Shown here one piece after another: positions 28,279-37,299 of a stretch of 64,000 bases of DNA. How positions within the stretch are numbered: position 1 is the stretch's first letter; every line of letters begins with the position of its first letter. The notes beneath the pieces are model-generated. The model ran no database searches. It worked only from the letters and a program-made list of their open reading frames with translations, and was not told where the DNA came from. A program made the translations under genes and the position numbers. Origin of the DNA: an uncultured Chitinophagaceae bacterium (lineage in GTDB: Bacteria > Bacteroidota > Bacteroidia > Chitinophagales > Chitinophagaceae); NCBI GenBank assembly GCA_903895845.1, contig CAITVK010000048.1, positions 1 through 64,000 of the forward strand. Reading direction: 5' to 3'.

Positions 28279-29340
28279 TCAAAACAACTTCCCTTGTTCT
28301 CCTGGTCGTCTAAACTGATTACTATCCAGATTCCATCGTTCTGCATTGAGTCCGTAGATTTTATTATACTTCCTGAATTGTTGCCTTACCAAATCGGCAA
28401 TTGGCCCTTCACCCCGCATTCTGATGCCGAATCGACTATCGTTTACTTTACCATCATGTGCGTTTTCAATCAGATGCCAGACCTTATCTGCCCTATCGGG
28501 AAAGTTCTTATATATCCAATCGTGAAACAATAATTTGATAGCCCCATTGAGCCGGATGAAAGTGTAAGCACTAAATACGGCACCTGCTTCACTTGCCGCT
28601 TTCATAATGCGTTGCATCTCATGTTCATTCAGTCCTGGTATCATCGGGCCAAGCATTACGCCCATTCTTACCCCTTCTTTAGACAATTCTTCTATCACTT
28701 TCAATCGTTGTTTGCCAGTAGTAGTACGAGGTTCCATCACCCGGCGCAAATCTTCCTCAAAAGAAGTGATACTCACCAATACACTTACCAGATTCCTTTT
28801 CGCCATATCCTGTAGCAAATCCTTGTCCCTCAATATCCCTGCATTTTTGGTAATGATACCGACCGGCTGATTGAATTGATTACACACTTCTAATAGTTGC
28901 CTCGTAAGCCTGAACTTCTTTTCGGCGGGCTGATAGCAATCTGTATTGCCACTTAATGAAATAGGAACGGGCACCCATTTTGGGTTCATCAAGAATTTGC
29001 GTAACAGCTCTGGAGCATTTTTCTTTACGACAATCTTAGTTTCAAAATCGATACCCGCACTCCAGCCCCAATACTCAAAACTATTGCGGGCGTAGCAATA
29101 AATGCAGCCATGTTCGCAACCCTGATAGGGATTCATACTGTACATCATCCCCACATCCGGACTTTCTACTTTGTTTACAATACCCTTTGCATGGTCTTCG
29201 ATATAGACAGTCTTTGGATTGGGTTCTGTCCAGTCATCAATAGATTCTAGTTGATCCTTTATTTTTTCATTCTTCAGGAATCTATTGCGCGGATTTATCT
29301 GCGCACCACGTCCTTTAAAGTAATTGTCTTCGTTTTCCAT
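28279..29340 (-). CDS. PA0069-family radical SAM protein
   Basis: The 353-residue protein has the radical SAM cysteine motif C75-x3-C79-x2-C82 in GCEHGCIYCYARN, so it should bind a 4Fe-4S cluster and SAM. The N-terminal GRGAQINPRNRF and the SplB-like TKN(A)GILRD segment match the PA0069/SPL-related group. The true reaction is unknown in this family; DNA-repair-like chemistry is a guess from its spore photoproduct lyase relatives. It stands alone, convergent with the efflux operon, and is followed upstream by a palindromic element. Confidence 0.85.
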   Translation of the reverse strand: MENEDNYFKGRGAQINPRNRFLKNEKIKDQLESIDDWTEPNPKTVYIEDHAKGIVNKVESPDVGMMYSMNPYQGCEHGCIYCYARNSFEYWGWSAGIDFETKIVVKKNAPELLRKFLMNPKWVPVPISLSGNTDCYQPAEKKFRLTRQLLEVCNQFNQPVGIITKNAGILRDKDLLQDMAKRNLVSVLVSITSFEEDLRRVMEPRTTTGKQRLKVIEELSKEGVRMGVMLGPMIPGLNEHEMQRIMKAASEAGAVFSAYTFIRLNGAIKLLFHDWIYKNFPDRADKVWHLIENAHDGKVNDSRFGIRMRGEGPIADLVRQQFRKYNKIYGLNAERWNLDSNQFRRPGEQGKLF

Positions 29341-29354
29341 AATTTAAGTTTATT

Positions 29355-29466
29355 GCCACAAAGGCGCGAAGGCAGAAAGGGGCGCAAATAAGAAAAAGAA
29401 AGAACAGCAATAAGATTACTGATACCCCTTACTTGGTGCTTCTTTGAGACTTAGTGGCTTTGTGGC
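29355..29466. repeat. 112-bp palindromic element, copy 2
   Basis: GCCACAAAG (29355-29363) is mirrored by CTTTGTGGC (29458-29466). The interior shares with the copy at 7999-8114 an A-rich AAGAAAAAGAAAG run, TTGGTG and TTAGTGG or TAGTGG segments. It fills the gap between the radical SAM start and the 2H-like stop codon. No coding capacity is seen. Confidence 0.8.
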
Positions 29467-29472
29467 TGTTAT

Positions 29473-30060
29473 TTAAAACATACTTGCTTGTTCTAATTTT
29501 TTTACCTGACTTAATAATGGGAAACGTGCCAACGTCTTGTAGCCATTGGTTCCTTCTCGTCTTTTCAGCAGCAGCATTTCATTCACTGTAAAGGAGGCGT
29601 TGAAATGGGTGTTGCTATATTCCAGCCATCCTTTTTCATACTGCCAAGGCAGTAGTTTATGAGCGATGTTGATGACTGGCTCTGTAATAAAATGCGGCTT
29701 GTTTTGTTTATCCGGAAGGATAAATGCCTGTACTTGCCTTAACTCTTTTGACAAGACTGTAAGCTGATTGGTTGTTTGAATGTTTATATAAATGGTATGT
29801 GCTGGCAGGCTACCAAAGTCATTTAAAGTTATTTTGAAGGGCGTATTGACAGCTGCAATATTGCGGAATCTATTTACAAAGCGCGATTCTGCCATCTCAT
29901 AATGACTGAATTTTATGAGTGTTATCTGTGGCTTTATATGTGTAGCCTGTGGGCATTGGTAATTACCCGCAAAATGCTGTTTCATTGTCATAATGCGTTC
30001 ACACAAGTCCTCATTGGGCTGTATGACCAATAGATATTCGTTTATCAATTCGTTCATCAT
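29473..30060 (-). CDS. 2H-phosphoesterase-like protein lacking both catalytic histidines
   Basis: The 195-residue protein aligns with the neighbour at 30068 and the 2'-5' RNA ligase / LigT fold, seen in LPAHTIYINIQ against PPHTIYIRVQ. The two HxT motifs that define active enzymes read QIT (45-47) and VIN (129-131), so both histidines are absent. It is likely inactive as a phosphodiesterase and may bind RNA or the paralogue. It starts 7 bp downstream of the intact copy, so the pair is co-transcribed. Confidence 0.75.
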   Translation of the reverse strand: MMNELINEYLLVIQPNEDLCERIMTMKQHFAGNYQCPQATHIKPQITLIKFSHYEMAESRFVNRFRNIAAVNTPFKITLNDFGSLPAHTIYINIQTTNQLTVLSKELRQVQAFILPDKQNKPHFITEPVINIAHKLLPWQYEKGWLEYSNTHFNASFTVNEMLLLKRREGTNGYKTLARFPLLSQVKKLEQASMF

Positions 30061-30067
30061 TCTCTTT

Positions 30068-30688
30068 TTAGTTGAATAATAAATTTTCTGCAGGGGCTAA
30101 ATGGAAACTAGTGATCTGTTTGCAATTATCAAACTGATGCTGGCGACGCAGCAGAACTAGTTCGTTCAGTTCGAAGGAGGCTTCAAAAGTCTTAGGTGAA
30201 TAATCCAACATTGCTTTTGCAAATATTTCAGGAGATAATCTTCTGGCAACAGTAAGATGTGGCTTTGTAACGAGATGCATGGGCGGACAATTGTTACTGG
30301 TTATAAAATGATTTACAGATTGTAACGCATCGGCTAACTTCTTGAAAGGCTGTGCATTTTGTACCCGTATATAGATGGTATGGGGAGGAAAGCCTCCAAA
30401 ATTATTTAGCAAACCAGAAAACCTAGGTTGGGTAGCAATTGAACGATTCATCCATCGGATGATTGTTTCTTCCATGGCTTCTTTTGCCAGGAAGTTGGCG
30501 ATGGTAATGTGTGGCTTTGCTTTTATTGAAACCCTTTCCCTGTATGTATCATAGAAGGAATACTTCTCTTCCATCACTTGTTTGTAAACGTCCTCACCGG
30601 GTGTTGCCACCAATAAATATTCGAATAAGAACCCGTGATCTGTAGGTAAAGTTTTATGTTGCGATTGCAAAAGAGAGACAGACTCCAT
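30068..30688 (-). CDS. 2'-5' RNA ligase / 2H phosphoesterase family protein
   Basis: The 206-residue protein has both HxT motifs: HIT at residues 60-62 and HLT at 144-146. These are the acid-base pair of the 2H superfamily, which opens 2',3'-cyclic phosphates in RNA or related nucleotides. The ATG at 30688 is preferred over a TTG 6 bp upstream. The substrate is unknown. It is transcribed away from ssrA and leads into a degenerate paralogue. Confidence 0.8.
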   Translation of the reverse strand: MESVSLLQSQHKTLPTDHGFLFEYLLVATPGEDVYKQVMEEKYSFYDTYRERVSIKAKPHITIANFLAKEAMEETIIRWMNRSIATQPRFSGLLNNFGGFPPHTIYIRVQNAQPFKKLADALQSVNHFITSNNCPPMHLVTKPHLTVARRLSPEIFAKAMLDYSPKTFEASFELNELVLLRRQHQFDNCKQITSFHLAPAENLLFN

Positions 30689-30900
30689 AAACAATAAATT
30701 TAAATACTAAATATTTTAGAACAATATTACTATTAAAATTTAGCATTGCTAAAATTATTTTTATTGGTTTTGCTAAATTTATTATAACAAGTGGCAACTC
30801 CATAAAGCAATTAGTAAACTAATAAGTACTGTACGCATTATGTTCCGTATTTTTGCCCACTGCATTTAGGTAATCCGCCGTTTATTTAGTTGCAGGTAAT

Positions 30901-31273
30901 GGGGCTGTACTGGTTTCGACAGCAAAGTTCTTTGTAGGTATAAGCATGCAGTGCGTTGGATAATTAGCACTTAAATCTGAATATTCAAACTTTAAATGGC
31001 AATACACAGTATGCCATGGCTGCCTAATCAGAGATTAGCCAGTCATTAGGGCCGCAGAACAGGTTGGCTTGTTACCAAGTTCTCCCGCCGACTCAAACTA
31101 AATACAAGATGCTGTTGCAGTAGGCTGTGCCTGTAACAAAAGATTATCCAGCTAAGGTGTAGGTCGGTTTGTTTGTTTCCTGCCGACACCCGACAAACAA
31201 TAACAAACTAAGCATGTAGAAGGCTTATGGCGGATTTGTTTGGACAGGGGTTCGACTCCCCTCAGCTCCACCA
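30901..31273 (+). ncRNA. ssrA: Transfer-messenger RNA (tmRNA)
   Basis: The 5' end GGGGCTGTACTGGTTTCGAC and the 3' end GGTTCGACTCCCCTCAGCTCCACCA-type tail (T-loop plus acceptor and encoded CCA) pair as a tRNA-Ala-like acceptor, including the G-U wobble at the third pair that alanyl-tRNA synthetase reads. The tag frame runs from 30998 to 31027 and encodes GNTQYAMAA followed by TAA, with the usual AA end that proteases recognise. It rescues stalled ribosomes. The length, 373 nt, is normal. A TAnnTTTG-type box (TATTTTTG, 30848-30855) lies upstream and may be part of its promoter. Confidence 0.97.
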
Positions 31274-31282
31274 ATTAATTGC

Positions 31283-31318
31283 AAAAGGGTTATAAGTCAT
31301 TTGATTTATAACCCTTTT
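31283..31318 (+). terminator. Rho-independent terminator of ssrA
   Basis: AAAAGGGTTATAA (31283-31295) pairs exactly with TTATAACCCTTTT (31306-31318), leaving a 10-nt loop and ending in a T-run. It lies 10 bp after the tmRNA 3' end. Confidence 0.88.
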
Positions 31319-31503
31319 TGTTTTATCTAACCGAATTCCAGTTATAAACTGGTTTGACTAATACACCCAAGTGATGCTAATATAACACTTGCGCGAGTGT
31401 AAAAACCGAAGCATAATAGTATTACGTCTCCCGAAACAAAAGCTTAAAGAAAGTGCAAAAAGCCGAGTTTGTTCCGTCCCCCAGCCATATTTGCAATACT
31501 AAC

Positions 31504-31517
31504 GTTAGCTGTAGGTG
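31504..31517. repeat. Left inverted repeat of a cassette-like segment
   Basis: GTTAGCTGTAGGTG lies 3 bp past the stop codon of the hypothetical membrane gene. Its reverse complement matches 32495-32508 at 12 of 14 positions, including an exact 9-bp ACAGCTAAC. Confidence 0.6.
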
Positions 31518-31519
31518 TT

Positions 31520-32458
31520 TTAGCCCAAATATCTCATTCCCCTATGTTCTTCTAGTTTTCTTGGTAATTTGAACTTTGTTTTTTTTCTATTACTTCTTGA
31601 GCCACTAAACCCGCTACCTGTAATCCCAATAGCGACTATTAAAAATAAAAGCGTTAGAAGCCAACCAATGATTATACAAAATTTCAAAAAGGTGAATGCC
31701 CTAAAGAATTCAACAAAATTAAATAGGAATAAATCACTCTTTATGTCCTTCAATGAGTAAAGAACAAAACCTAATAGAAAAGCTATAACACAAATGATAG
31801 CACTTGGAATTAGAATTGATTTGTCAAATTGACTTGGACCATATTCAGAATAATCATTAGGTAGTCTTTCACTAATAATTTCAGGTGGTAAGTCATCAAC
31901 AGTAATTTTGAACTTAAATAAATTATATCTTCTGAACTCAAAGAAGTTAATACTGTCTAAGTTTTCATTCTCCACGTCTTTTTTCTTTGTTTCAGGTCTA
32001 GGTGCATTACCTTTTACAAGTAATTTAACAACAAAATAATCTCCAGAATTAAGTAAAGGGAAAATAAATTCCACTAGATTAACATCAGTCGATTTTATTG
32101 TTTGAATATTTATTTCTCTACCTGTTGGTTCAATATGAATTATGTTAGCATCAAGAACTTCGGCTTGATTAGGAATTTGCAGTGTTAATGGTCGAATAAC
32201 ATCTCTGATAGGAAAGTCACCAGTATTGGCAATAATAAATTGAGCTTGGTAAAGACTTTCAACTTTTTGTCCGTCATAGTCTATCTCCAATTTCTGTTTT
32301 ACTTCTGGGTCAATGTCTGTCAAAATTTCGCTTACATATTGAACATAACAGGATAACGTTTTTGTCTTGATACTTTTCTTATAGTAAAACCGACTGACTA
32401 AAAATGAAATCAGTCCGCCAAATAAAATACCAGATATTGTTCCTAAAAATGGTTCCAT
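31520..32458 (-). CDS. Hypothetical membrane protein in a cassette-like segment
   Basis: The 312-residue product has one N-terminal helix (TISGILFGGLISFLVSRFYY), a soluble middle of about 180 residues that looks beta-rich, and two C-terminal helices (LIPSAIICVIAFLLGFVLYSL and FCIIIGWLLTLLFLIVAIG), ending in a basic tail. I do not recognise a family. The ATG at 32458 is preferred; a longer frame reaches 32497. The base composition is more AT-rich than the neighbours, and short inverted repeats bracket the gene directly downstream of ssrA, a common integration site. Lateral gain is likely but not shown. Confidence 0.7.
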   Translation of the reverse strand: MEPFLGTISGILFGGLISFLVSRFYYKKSIKTKTLSCYVQYVSEILTDIDPEVKQKLEIDYDGQKVESLYQAQFIIANTGDFPIRDVIRPLTLQIPNQAEVLDANIIHIEPTGREINIQTIKSTDVNLVEFIFPLLNSGDYFVVKLLVKGNAPRPETKKKDVENENLDSINFFEFRRYNLFKFKITVDDLPPEIISERLPNDYSEYGPSQFDKSILIPSAIICVIAFLLGFVLYSLKDIKSDLFLFNFVEFFRAFTFLKFCIIIGWLLTLLFLIVAIGITGSGFSGSRSNRKKTKFKLPRKLEEHRGMRYLG

Positions 32459-32494
32459 ATTATTTTGTCTATTTTTTAATTCAAGGTCGTCATA

Positions 32495-32508
32495 CACTAA
32501 CAGCTAAC
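32495..32508. repeat. Right inverted repeat of a cassette-like segment
   Basis: CACTAACAGCTAAC is the partner of 31504-31517 in inverted orientation, 12 of 14 bases matching. It overlaps the end of the longer version of the membrane-protein frame. Confidence 0.6.
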
Positions 32509-32910
32509 TCTTAAATATATGAAAAATTAATATTAAAATTTGATTTTCAATAACATAAAATTATACTTAATTTATTAAAGAACAAAATAGGGACATAAAT
32601 TATTTTAATTAACTCAAGTTGCTGGATATAAAATAAGTGAGCATAAAACGAGTTTAGAAAGCTATCACATTATTCATACTCTATATTATGCTCACAGAAT
32701 ATAAAGTTTTAGGAATTTATTGTTCGATAGTTGACATGTTGATATGTATTCATCCTTAAGAAGATAGGAGAAGGCAGTGAAGTGTTAATTACGGCATTCA
32801 TATCAGTTCTTTATTCTGGAGGACATTAAATTATGCAAAGCAAACAAGACTTATTCCTTTCATTCGATAGGAGTAGGTTCAGTAGGCGACTGCATCAAAC
32901 TAAAACGATT
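32509..32910. other. AT-rich gap before the GH3 gene end
   Basis: No gene is supported here. A 10-bp exact inverted repeat, GTGAGCATAA (32637-32646) and TTATGCTCAC (32686-32695), with a 39-nt loop, is the only structure noticed. The base composition is close to that of the cassette-like segment, so this may be part of the same acquired stretch. Confidence 0.5.
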
Positions 32911-35295
32911 TTATCCTTTTTTCTGATTCTGAATTAATGTTTCGCTAAAAAAGACTTTCCTTGACTTTAACTCTAATGTTTCACCTGTTAATTCAATATC
33001 CCCCTTCAGTTTAATATCGGTAGAGGAAGCCCCAACTTTAATTTGATAAGTGCCTGGTTTTATTTCCCATGTATTGTCTTTTGTATTATAAATGGCAAGT
33101 TGATGTGGGGAAAGCAGTACCGTCACTTTACGGGTTTCTTTTGGTTGTAACTTCACTCGGGTAAAGCCTTTCAATTCAATTGCTACATGGCGGGATAATC
33201 CCAAAGCCGAGGAAATATAGAGTTGAGAAACCTCTTCACCTTCACGTGTTCCAGTGTTGGTTAATGTAAAACTTACAGGAATCTTTTCACCATTGGTTTT
33301 GTATTTGCCAGCCATTTTTAGATGATCATATTTATAGGTAGTATATGAAAGACCATGACCAAATGGGTATAGTGGTGGATCTTTGGGATTATATCCTTGC
33401 CTATACCCCATTGGGCATTGCTTTGAACTTGCAGGCATAGTAAAAGTTATTTTTCCCGAGGGATTGATGTTCCCTAACAATAAATCGGCAACTGCATTAC
33501 CACCTTCCTCTCCTGGATACCACGCCTGCACTATTGCCTGACAACCTGATGCAATTTCACCAATTGCATTTGCCCGTCCACCAAAAAGCACTAACACAAC
33601 TGGTTTACCTATTGCGATTAACTCTTTGACCAATTGCTGCTGCTGACCTGGCAATCTCACATTTTTCCTATCGCGGGTTTCTCCACAGAGAAAACGGTTT
33701 TCACCAACGGCAACAATAACTAAATCACTTTTCTGGGCTATTGTAAGGGCTCTTTCCCAATTTGGAACAGGCTCAGGTTGCAACGGTTGTTTGGCGGCAT
33801 TCTTTAATAACTCATCCTCAATTACTATCTGGGCATCGTTACTGCTCTTACTTTGTATCCAATCGCACCCCCTTTCATACTCAATACTAATGCGATTGCC
33901 AGCCCTATTATTTAATCCAGCCAATAGTGTTATCAGCTTCGGTTGATTTGGGTCGAATGGTGTTTTAAAATAAAACTCACTCACAGTTTGCGGCGTATAA
34001 TCACCCAGAAGTGAATAAAACGAATTGGCGTTGGGGCCAATTACGGCAATGGAGTGAATGTTTTTACTTATTGGAAGTATACCATTATTTTTAAGCAGCA
34101 CCAATGATTGACAAGCAGATTCGTAGGCACGCTTACGATCAGCCGCATCATCAAGATTCGGTATAGTCCCCTCTCCTACTACAACAGGATTTGAATCAAG
34201 CAATCCGAGACGTTCCTTCATTCCAAGAATGTGACTCACCGCTTTATCGACTATATTCTCATCAATCAACCCTGATGCTAAAGCTTGTGGTATTAACTTA
34301 TAAATGTCTCCCGCAGGTAAATCGACATCTACTCCTGCACGCAAACAACCAACAAGGGCTTCTATTGAATCTGCTTTGGAAAACTTAATCGATCCATAAT
34401 CTGAAACCACATCTCCCTCAAATCCCCATTCTTTACGAAGAATATCATTGAGCAAAAACTTAGAAGCACTACATGGGATACCGCCATTACTGTGGTAAGC
34501 GGGCATCACCGAGGCAGCTTTCCCGATTTTAACAGCCACCTCAAAGGGCGTCAACACATCCTCTCTAAAACGCGCCACCGCAATTTCATCCCTGTTCAAT
34601 GGATTATCTGTAAACTTCTCCTGATTTGCTTTTTCTTGTGCATAACCAGCAAAATGCTTGATGGTGGCTGCCACGCCAATCCGTAAATCATCGCCTTGCA
34701 AACCATGAACGAATGCGAGTCCCATCATACTTGTTAGGTATGGATCTTCACCAAAACCTTCCTCATTACGTCCCCAACGAGCATCATCACCCACATCCAT
34801 CATGGGTGATAGGGCTTGGGTCATCCCGATTTGACGCATTTGCCTACGTGTGGCTGCACTATTTTTCTCCAACAGATTAGGATTCCAAGTACAACCCATT
34901 CCTATTTGCTGCGGTAAGGTTGTAGCAGAAACAACAGGCGTTCCGGTAATTGCTTCTCCATGAATAATAGCAGGAATACCCAAACGGGTTTCAGTACGCA
35001 ACCAGTTCTGCAATTCCTGAACGGCTTGACCAGCATTTGGATTTCTGGTTGAAAGTAAATGACCAATACCATTAGGAATCAGTTTATGGGCAGTTATTGG
35101 GTCGAACCTGCCATCTTTTGTCAACAGGGCACTTAGTCTTGCACAACAAAGCTGCGCTGCCTTTTCTTGAATGGTCATCTTTTGAATTAACTCTTGTTTT
35201 TGAGGATTAACTTTTACCGAAAGGCTCTGAGACTTAACAGATATAGTGGCAATTGTAAATCCGATAACAATCAAGTAAGTTTTAAAATTCATCAT
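32911..35295 (-). CDS. GH3 family glycoside hydrolase (beta-glucosidase/xylosidase type)
   Basis: The 794-residue secreted enzyme has a signal peptide (to about residue 22), a GH3 barrel with KHFAGY, and the nucleophile D299 in VVSDYGS. The second alpha/beta domain follows (about 400-620), then a fibronectin-III-like C-terminal domain (about 670-760). It should release terminal beta-linked sugars from the non-reducing end in the periplasm; glucose, xylose and arabinose are all possible in this family. It is the last gene of the glycan region. A short AACCTG/CAGGTT repeat lies 25 bp upstream of the ATG. Confidence 0.92.
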   Translation of the reverse strand: MMNFKTYLIVIGFTIATISVKSQSLSVKVNPQKQELIQKMTIQEKAAQLCCARLSALLTKDGRFDPITAHKLIPNGIGHLLSTRNPNAGQAVQELQNWLRTETRLGIPAIIHGEAITGTPVVSATTLPQQIGMGCTWNPNLLEKNSAATRRQMRQIGMTQALSPMMDVGDDARWGRNEEGFGEDPYLTSMMGLAFVHGLQGDDLRIGVAATIKHFAGYAQEKANQEKFTDNPLNRDEIAVARFREDVLTPFEVAVKIGKAASVMPAYHSNGGIPCSASKFLLNDILRKEWGFEGDVVSDYGSIKFSKADSIEALVGCLRAGVDVDLPAGDIYKLIPQALASGLIDENIVDKAVSHILGMKERLGLLDSNPVVVGEGTIPNLDDAADRKRAYESACQSLVLLKNNGILPISKNIHSIAVIGPNANSFYSLLGDYTPQTVSEFYFKTPFDPNQPKLITLLAGLNNRAGNRISIEYERGCDWIQSKSSNDAQIVIEDELLKNAAKQPLQPEPVPNWERALTIAQKSDLVIVAVGENRFLCGETRDRKNVRLPGQQQQLVKELIAIGKPVVLVLFGGRANAIGEIASGCQAIVQAWYPGEEGGNAVADLLLGNINPSGKITFTMPASSKQCPMGYRQGYNPKDPPLYPFGHGLSYTTYKYDHLKMAGKYKTNGEKIPVSFTLTNTGTREGEEVSQLYISSALGLSRHVAIELKGFTRVKLQPKETRKVTVLLSPHQLAIYNTKDNTWEIKPGTYQIKVGASSTDIKLKGDIELTGETLELKSRKVFFSETLIQNQKKG

Positions 35296-35359
35296 CTTAT
35301 TATATTTTTAACTAGACATAACCTGAGCAGGTTAACAATAGAGTTTTAAAAATTGATTC

Positions 35360-35443
35360 TTATTTCGTGGTATCTTTATATCTCTTCAAAGCTTTCAATA
35401 ATAATAATCGCCTTATAAATAGCAGCACCTATCTTCTACCTTA
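35360..35443 (-). pseudogene. Decayed 3' end of a GH88-like gene
   Basis: Read on the minus strand, the last codons give LKALKRYKDTTK and a TAA stop, and GDYYY appears just upstream in another frame. The intact GH88 gene at 38137 ends in GDYYYLEALKRYKEAKK. The DNA also matches over about 60 bp. No upstream part of the gene remains here. It is a remnant of a second GH88 copy, or of a recombination between copies. Confidence 0.7.
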
Positions 35444-35482
35444 TTTATTCAGCTAAATTTAAAAAGTCTATAAATCAATCAA

Positions 35483-37221
35483 TTATCGAATAATCTTTAC
35501 AGCTTTTGGGGCTTCAATTTTAGACTTTATTTTACCATCTGGCATTTTATCGTGTCTTATTTTTATTACGCCAAAAGGTGTTGGGAATGTACCTTGTACC
35601 CACTGTAAATCGCCTAAGTGTGGTTCTATTTTTACAGTTCTGCAACCATGGTCAATAATAGTTACACCCAATACATTTTCGCTTAACCAAGCTGTTGGTT
35701 CAGAAGCCCATCCATGGCAAAAGCTGTTGCGTAAGCCCTTGTAACAATAATTTCCATAGGTTGCATGTACATCTATTGTCCCAACTGGTGTAATTTCATC
35801 TATGCGACTGGCATTTTCCATCCATCTCAAATCAAAGTCTTCCCAAAAAGTTGTAGCTCCTAAATCAATCATACCACCCCAATATTTACGGATTAAATCC
35901 AAAGCTCCATTGTAGTCGCCCGCCATTGCTCTTGCCTTCAATACATAATAGCCATAGAAAGTTGAAATCCCCACTGTTGGGTCAATGCTTAAATAATCCT
36001 TATTCATTTTCTTTGAATCCTCCAAACCGGATAAGGCTAATAAGGCAGCACCAGATTTATTATTAGCAGGGTCTGGCACATGCAATTTTAGAAGCTGAAT
36101 TGTTTTATTGAATTGGGTCTTTCTTTATCGTCCAATGCAATTGCAATTTTTTCACCTGCTTCAAAAGTCATTACCATCAAGGATTGTAATCCTGCGTGAA
36201 TGGCTTGCTTGTTTGGACTCGTTGGCCAATCAAGAAATCGCATCCCATCTAAATTCTCTTGCCCATCAGGTTCTATTTTTTTCTCTAATAAGTCTAAGGT
36301 AGCAAACAAATAATCTCTATTTTTTTTCAAGTAGTTTAAGTCGCCATTGTTCAGGTACCATTGATATTGAATCAAAATCCACCACATAGAATACGAGCTT
36401 ATTCCATTCATATATTCTGGTAGTTCGGTTATATCACGAACTAAATCTAAACTTTTCGGCACAACTTCATTGTATCCAAACACAGATAGAATTGTCATTA
36501 CTTCGGGATACATGTCACCAACCCAAACTAAACGATCACGTTTAATACCATCCCAGAGGAAGTTTTGCATGTTTAGATAAACAGAATACGCCCCAGTCTG
36601 CCAAATTTGATTCAAACGTTCGTCACTCGACTTAAATGAACCTAACCACGGAATATCTCTTTAAACAGCTATTGCTCTCACTTCTTTTAGTTTGAGTTCT
36701 CTGCTTGAATCTAGCAATTCTACTTTGGCAAATCGGAATCCACTGTTTCCAGCTTCAATTGCTCCCAACCAGGGCAAGGATAAAACAAATTCTCTCATGG
36801 AATGATCGTTAGTAGCTGACGATTTCCCTACTTCGCTCATGGCTTCGCTTACAGATTCGCCTAAAGTGATTTTGACATTAATCGGCGATTTATCCGCATA
36901 CATTCCAGTCACTAATTGAATGCCCCCATGTATTTCTTTTCCAAAATCGAGTACTACAGCACTTTTTACCTTATCGCCACCTGTTATCACACATAAATTG
37001 GCGCCCACTAAATCGGCTTGTCCATTCCCTTTCTCCAACAGTTTTTTTGCATTCACAATATATTTTCCTAAAGTGTCTGATTGCCAAACAATTCTTGTAG
37101 GTGAGATATAGTTTCTCGAAAAAACATCATGCGCCTGACTTTTCGCTTGTTGTGCAAGTGAACAATGCATTGTTGTACTTAAAAACAAAATAACCCAAAC
37201 CCTTTTTTTGAAATTATTCAT
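35483..37221 (-). pseudogene. Disrupted GH78-type alpha-L-rhamnosidase-like gene
   Basis: Three frame segments (37221-36661, 36615-36088, 36085-35483) join into one protein of about 580 residues with a signal peptide and a (alpha/alpha)6 catalytic part (WDGIKRDRLVWVGDMYPE, TFWEDFDLRW, NSFCHGWASEP). The first break is a TAA at 36661-36663 in the same frame: reading through it gives AIAV-stop-RDIPWLGSF, where relatives would have a Tyr-like residue. The second is a one-base loss near 36110-36116 in an A-rich run; the other frame restores TQFNKTIQLLKLHVPDP. Two separate lesions suggest real decay, though sequencing error is not excluded. Confidence 0.85.
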
Positions 37222-37299
37222 TACCCACGTTTTATTAATTTGGTTATGCCAATTTAATTGCTATTTAGAATCTACATTCTCAATTGGCAGGCGATTTAA

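Noticed and set aside
31274-32910. A full integrated island at the ssrA 3' end
   Set aside because: No copy of the ssrA 3' end and no integrase were seen downstream; only the short inverted repeats support a small cassette.
36661-36663. Recoding or stop-codon readthrough
   Set aside because: A second, independent frameshift in the same gene makes decay (or sequence error) the simpler explanation.
35483-37221. Three separate small genes
   Set aside because: The pieces join into one GH78-like protein once one stop and one frameshift are allowed for; the second and third pieces begin at TTG codons in mid-domain.
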